Origin: Neptunicoccus cionae
Lineage (GTDB): Bacteria; Pseudomonadota; Alphaproteobacteria; Rhodobacterales; Rhodobacteraceae
Reading direction: 5' to 3'
Length of the DNA stretch: 64,000 nucleotides
Assembly (NCBI RefSeq): GCF_002860325.1
Contig: NZ_PKOJ01000006.1
Location: forward strand, 1-64,000
Part shown: in pieces, positions 63,970 through 64,000 of the stretch
Position numbering within the stretch: position 1 is the stretch's first letter
Layout of the letters: the number at the start of each line of letters is the position of its first letter
Translations under genes and position numbers: made by a program
The notes under the pieces: model-generated
What the model was told of the DNA's origin: nothing
The model's database searches: none
The model's input: only the letters and a program-made list of their open reading frames with translations

Positions 63970-64000
63970 GACAGGCCCTTTGGTTGTTGTGTCTGGCAAT

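Noticed and set aside
1-64000. CRISPR arrays, IS elements, prophage, rRNA
   Set aside because: No direct-repeat array with spacers, transposase, integrase or rRNA sequence was seen on either strand.

Overview
The window looks like one stretch of chromosome from a marine roseobacter-type alphaproteobacterium (Rhodobacterales). Evidence for this is inference from gene content and order: a fused indolepyruvate oxidoreductase, a lipoyl-bearing PdhB, an HflK-HflC-DUF2065-DegP run, the Tkt-Gap-small membrane protein-Pgk-Fba-FtsB-PdhABC run, a LsrB/VtlR-like regulator, and a BacNav sodium channel of the kind known from roseobacters. No IS element, prophage, CRISPR array or rRNA operon was seen.

Region 1 (1-22518) is a type VI secretion (T6SS) locus. 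On the minus strand, from tssA at 13998 leftwards, lie tssA-tssB-tssC-hcp-tagJ-tssE-tssF-tssG-clpV, then an unrecognised 411-aa helical protein, a voltage-gated sodium channel (BacNav), and a second TssB that carries at least eight 21-residue repeats and runs off the left edge. tssI (vgrG), tssJ, tssK, tssL and tssM are not in the window. On the plus strand, divergent from tssA, is a seven-gene envelope module: an anchored M15-type peptidase, an outer-membrane barrel, a caspase-like protein, two lipoproteins, a membrane Ser/Thr kinase and an OmpA-domain protein. This locus is the best candidate here for undescribed biology.

Region 2 (22519-36454) is core and envelope metabolism: aroQ, tRNA-Leu(GAG), a DUF2306 membrane protein divergent from a membrane LytTR regulator, lipB, ctaD, a bestrophin-like channel, DUF2244, a GatB/YqeY protein, carA, a GT2 glycosyltransferase with a MshEN-like N-terminus, GntR and FkbM genes, a HAD phosphatase and a UbiH-type hydroxylase.

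Region 3 (36455-47730) holds the fused indolepyruvate oxidoreductase with a promoter-embedded perfect palindrome, a LsrB/VtlR-like LysR regulator followed by a candidate AbcR-like small RNA, an ECF sigma factor with its DGPF partner, a MAPEG protein, purL, the bolA-grxD pair, and zapA with a coiled-coil companion.

Region 4 (47731-64000) is central carbon metabolism and stress functions: tkt, gap, a 47-aa membrane protein, pgk, fba, ftsB and pdhABC on the plus strand, then rpiA-gor-hflK-hflC-DUF2065-degP on the minus strand. A duplicated TTTAACGTTAAC site lies between tkt and gap, and a perfect 14-bp palindrome sits at the pdhA start region.
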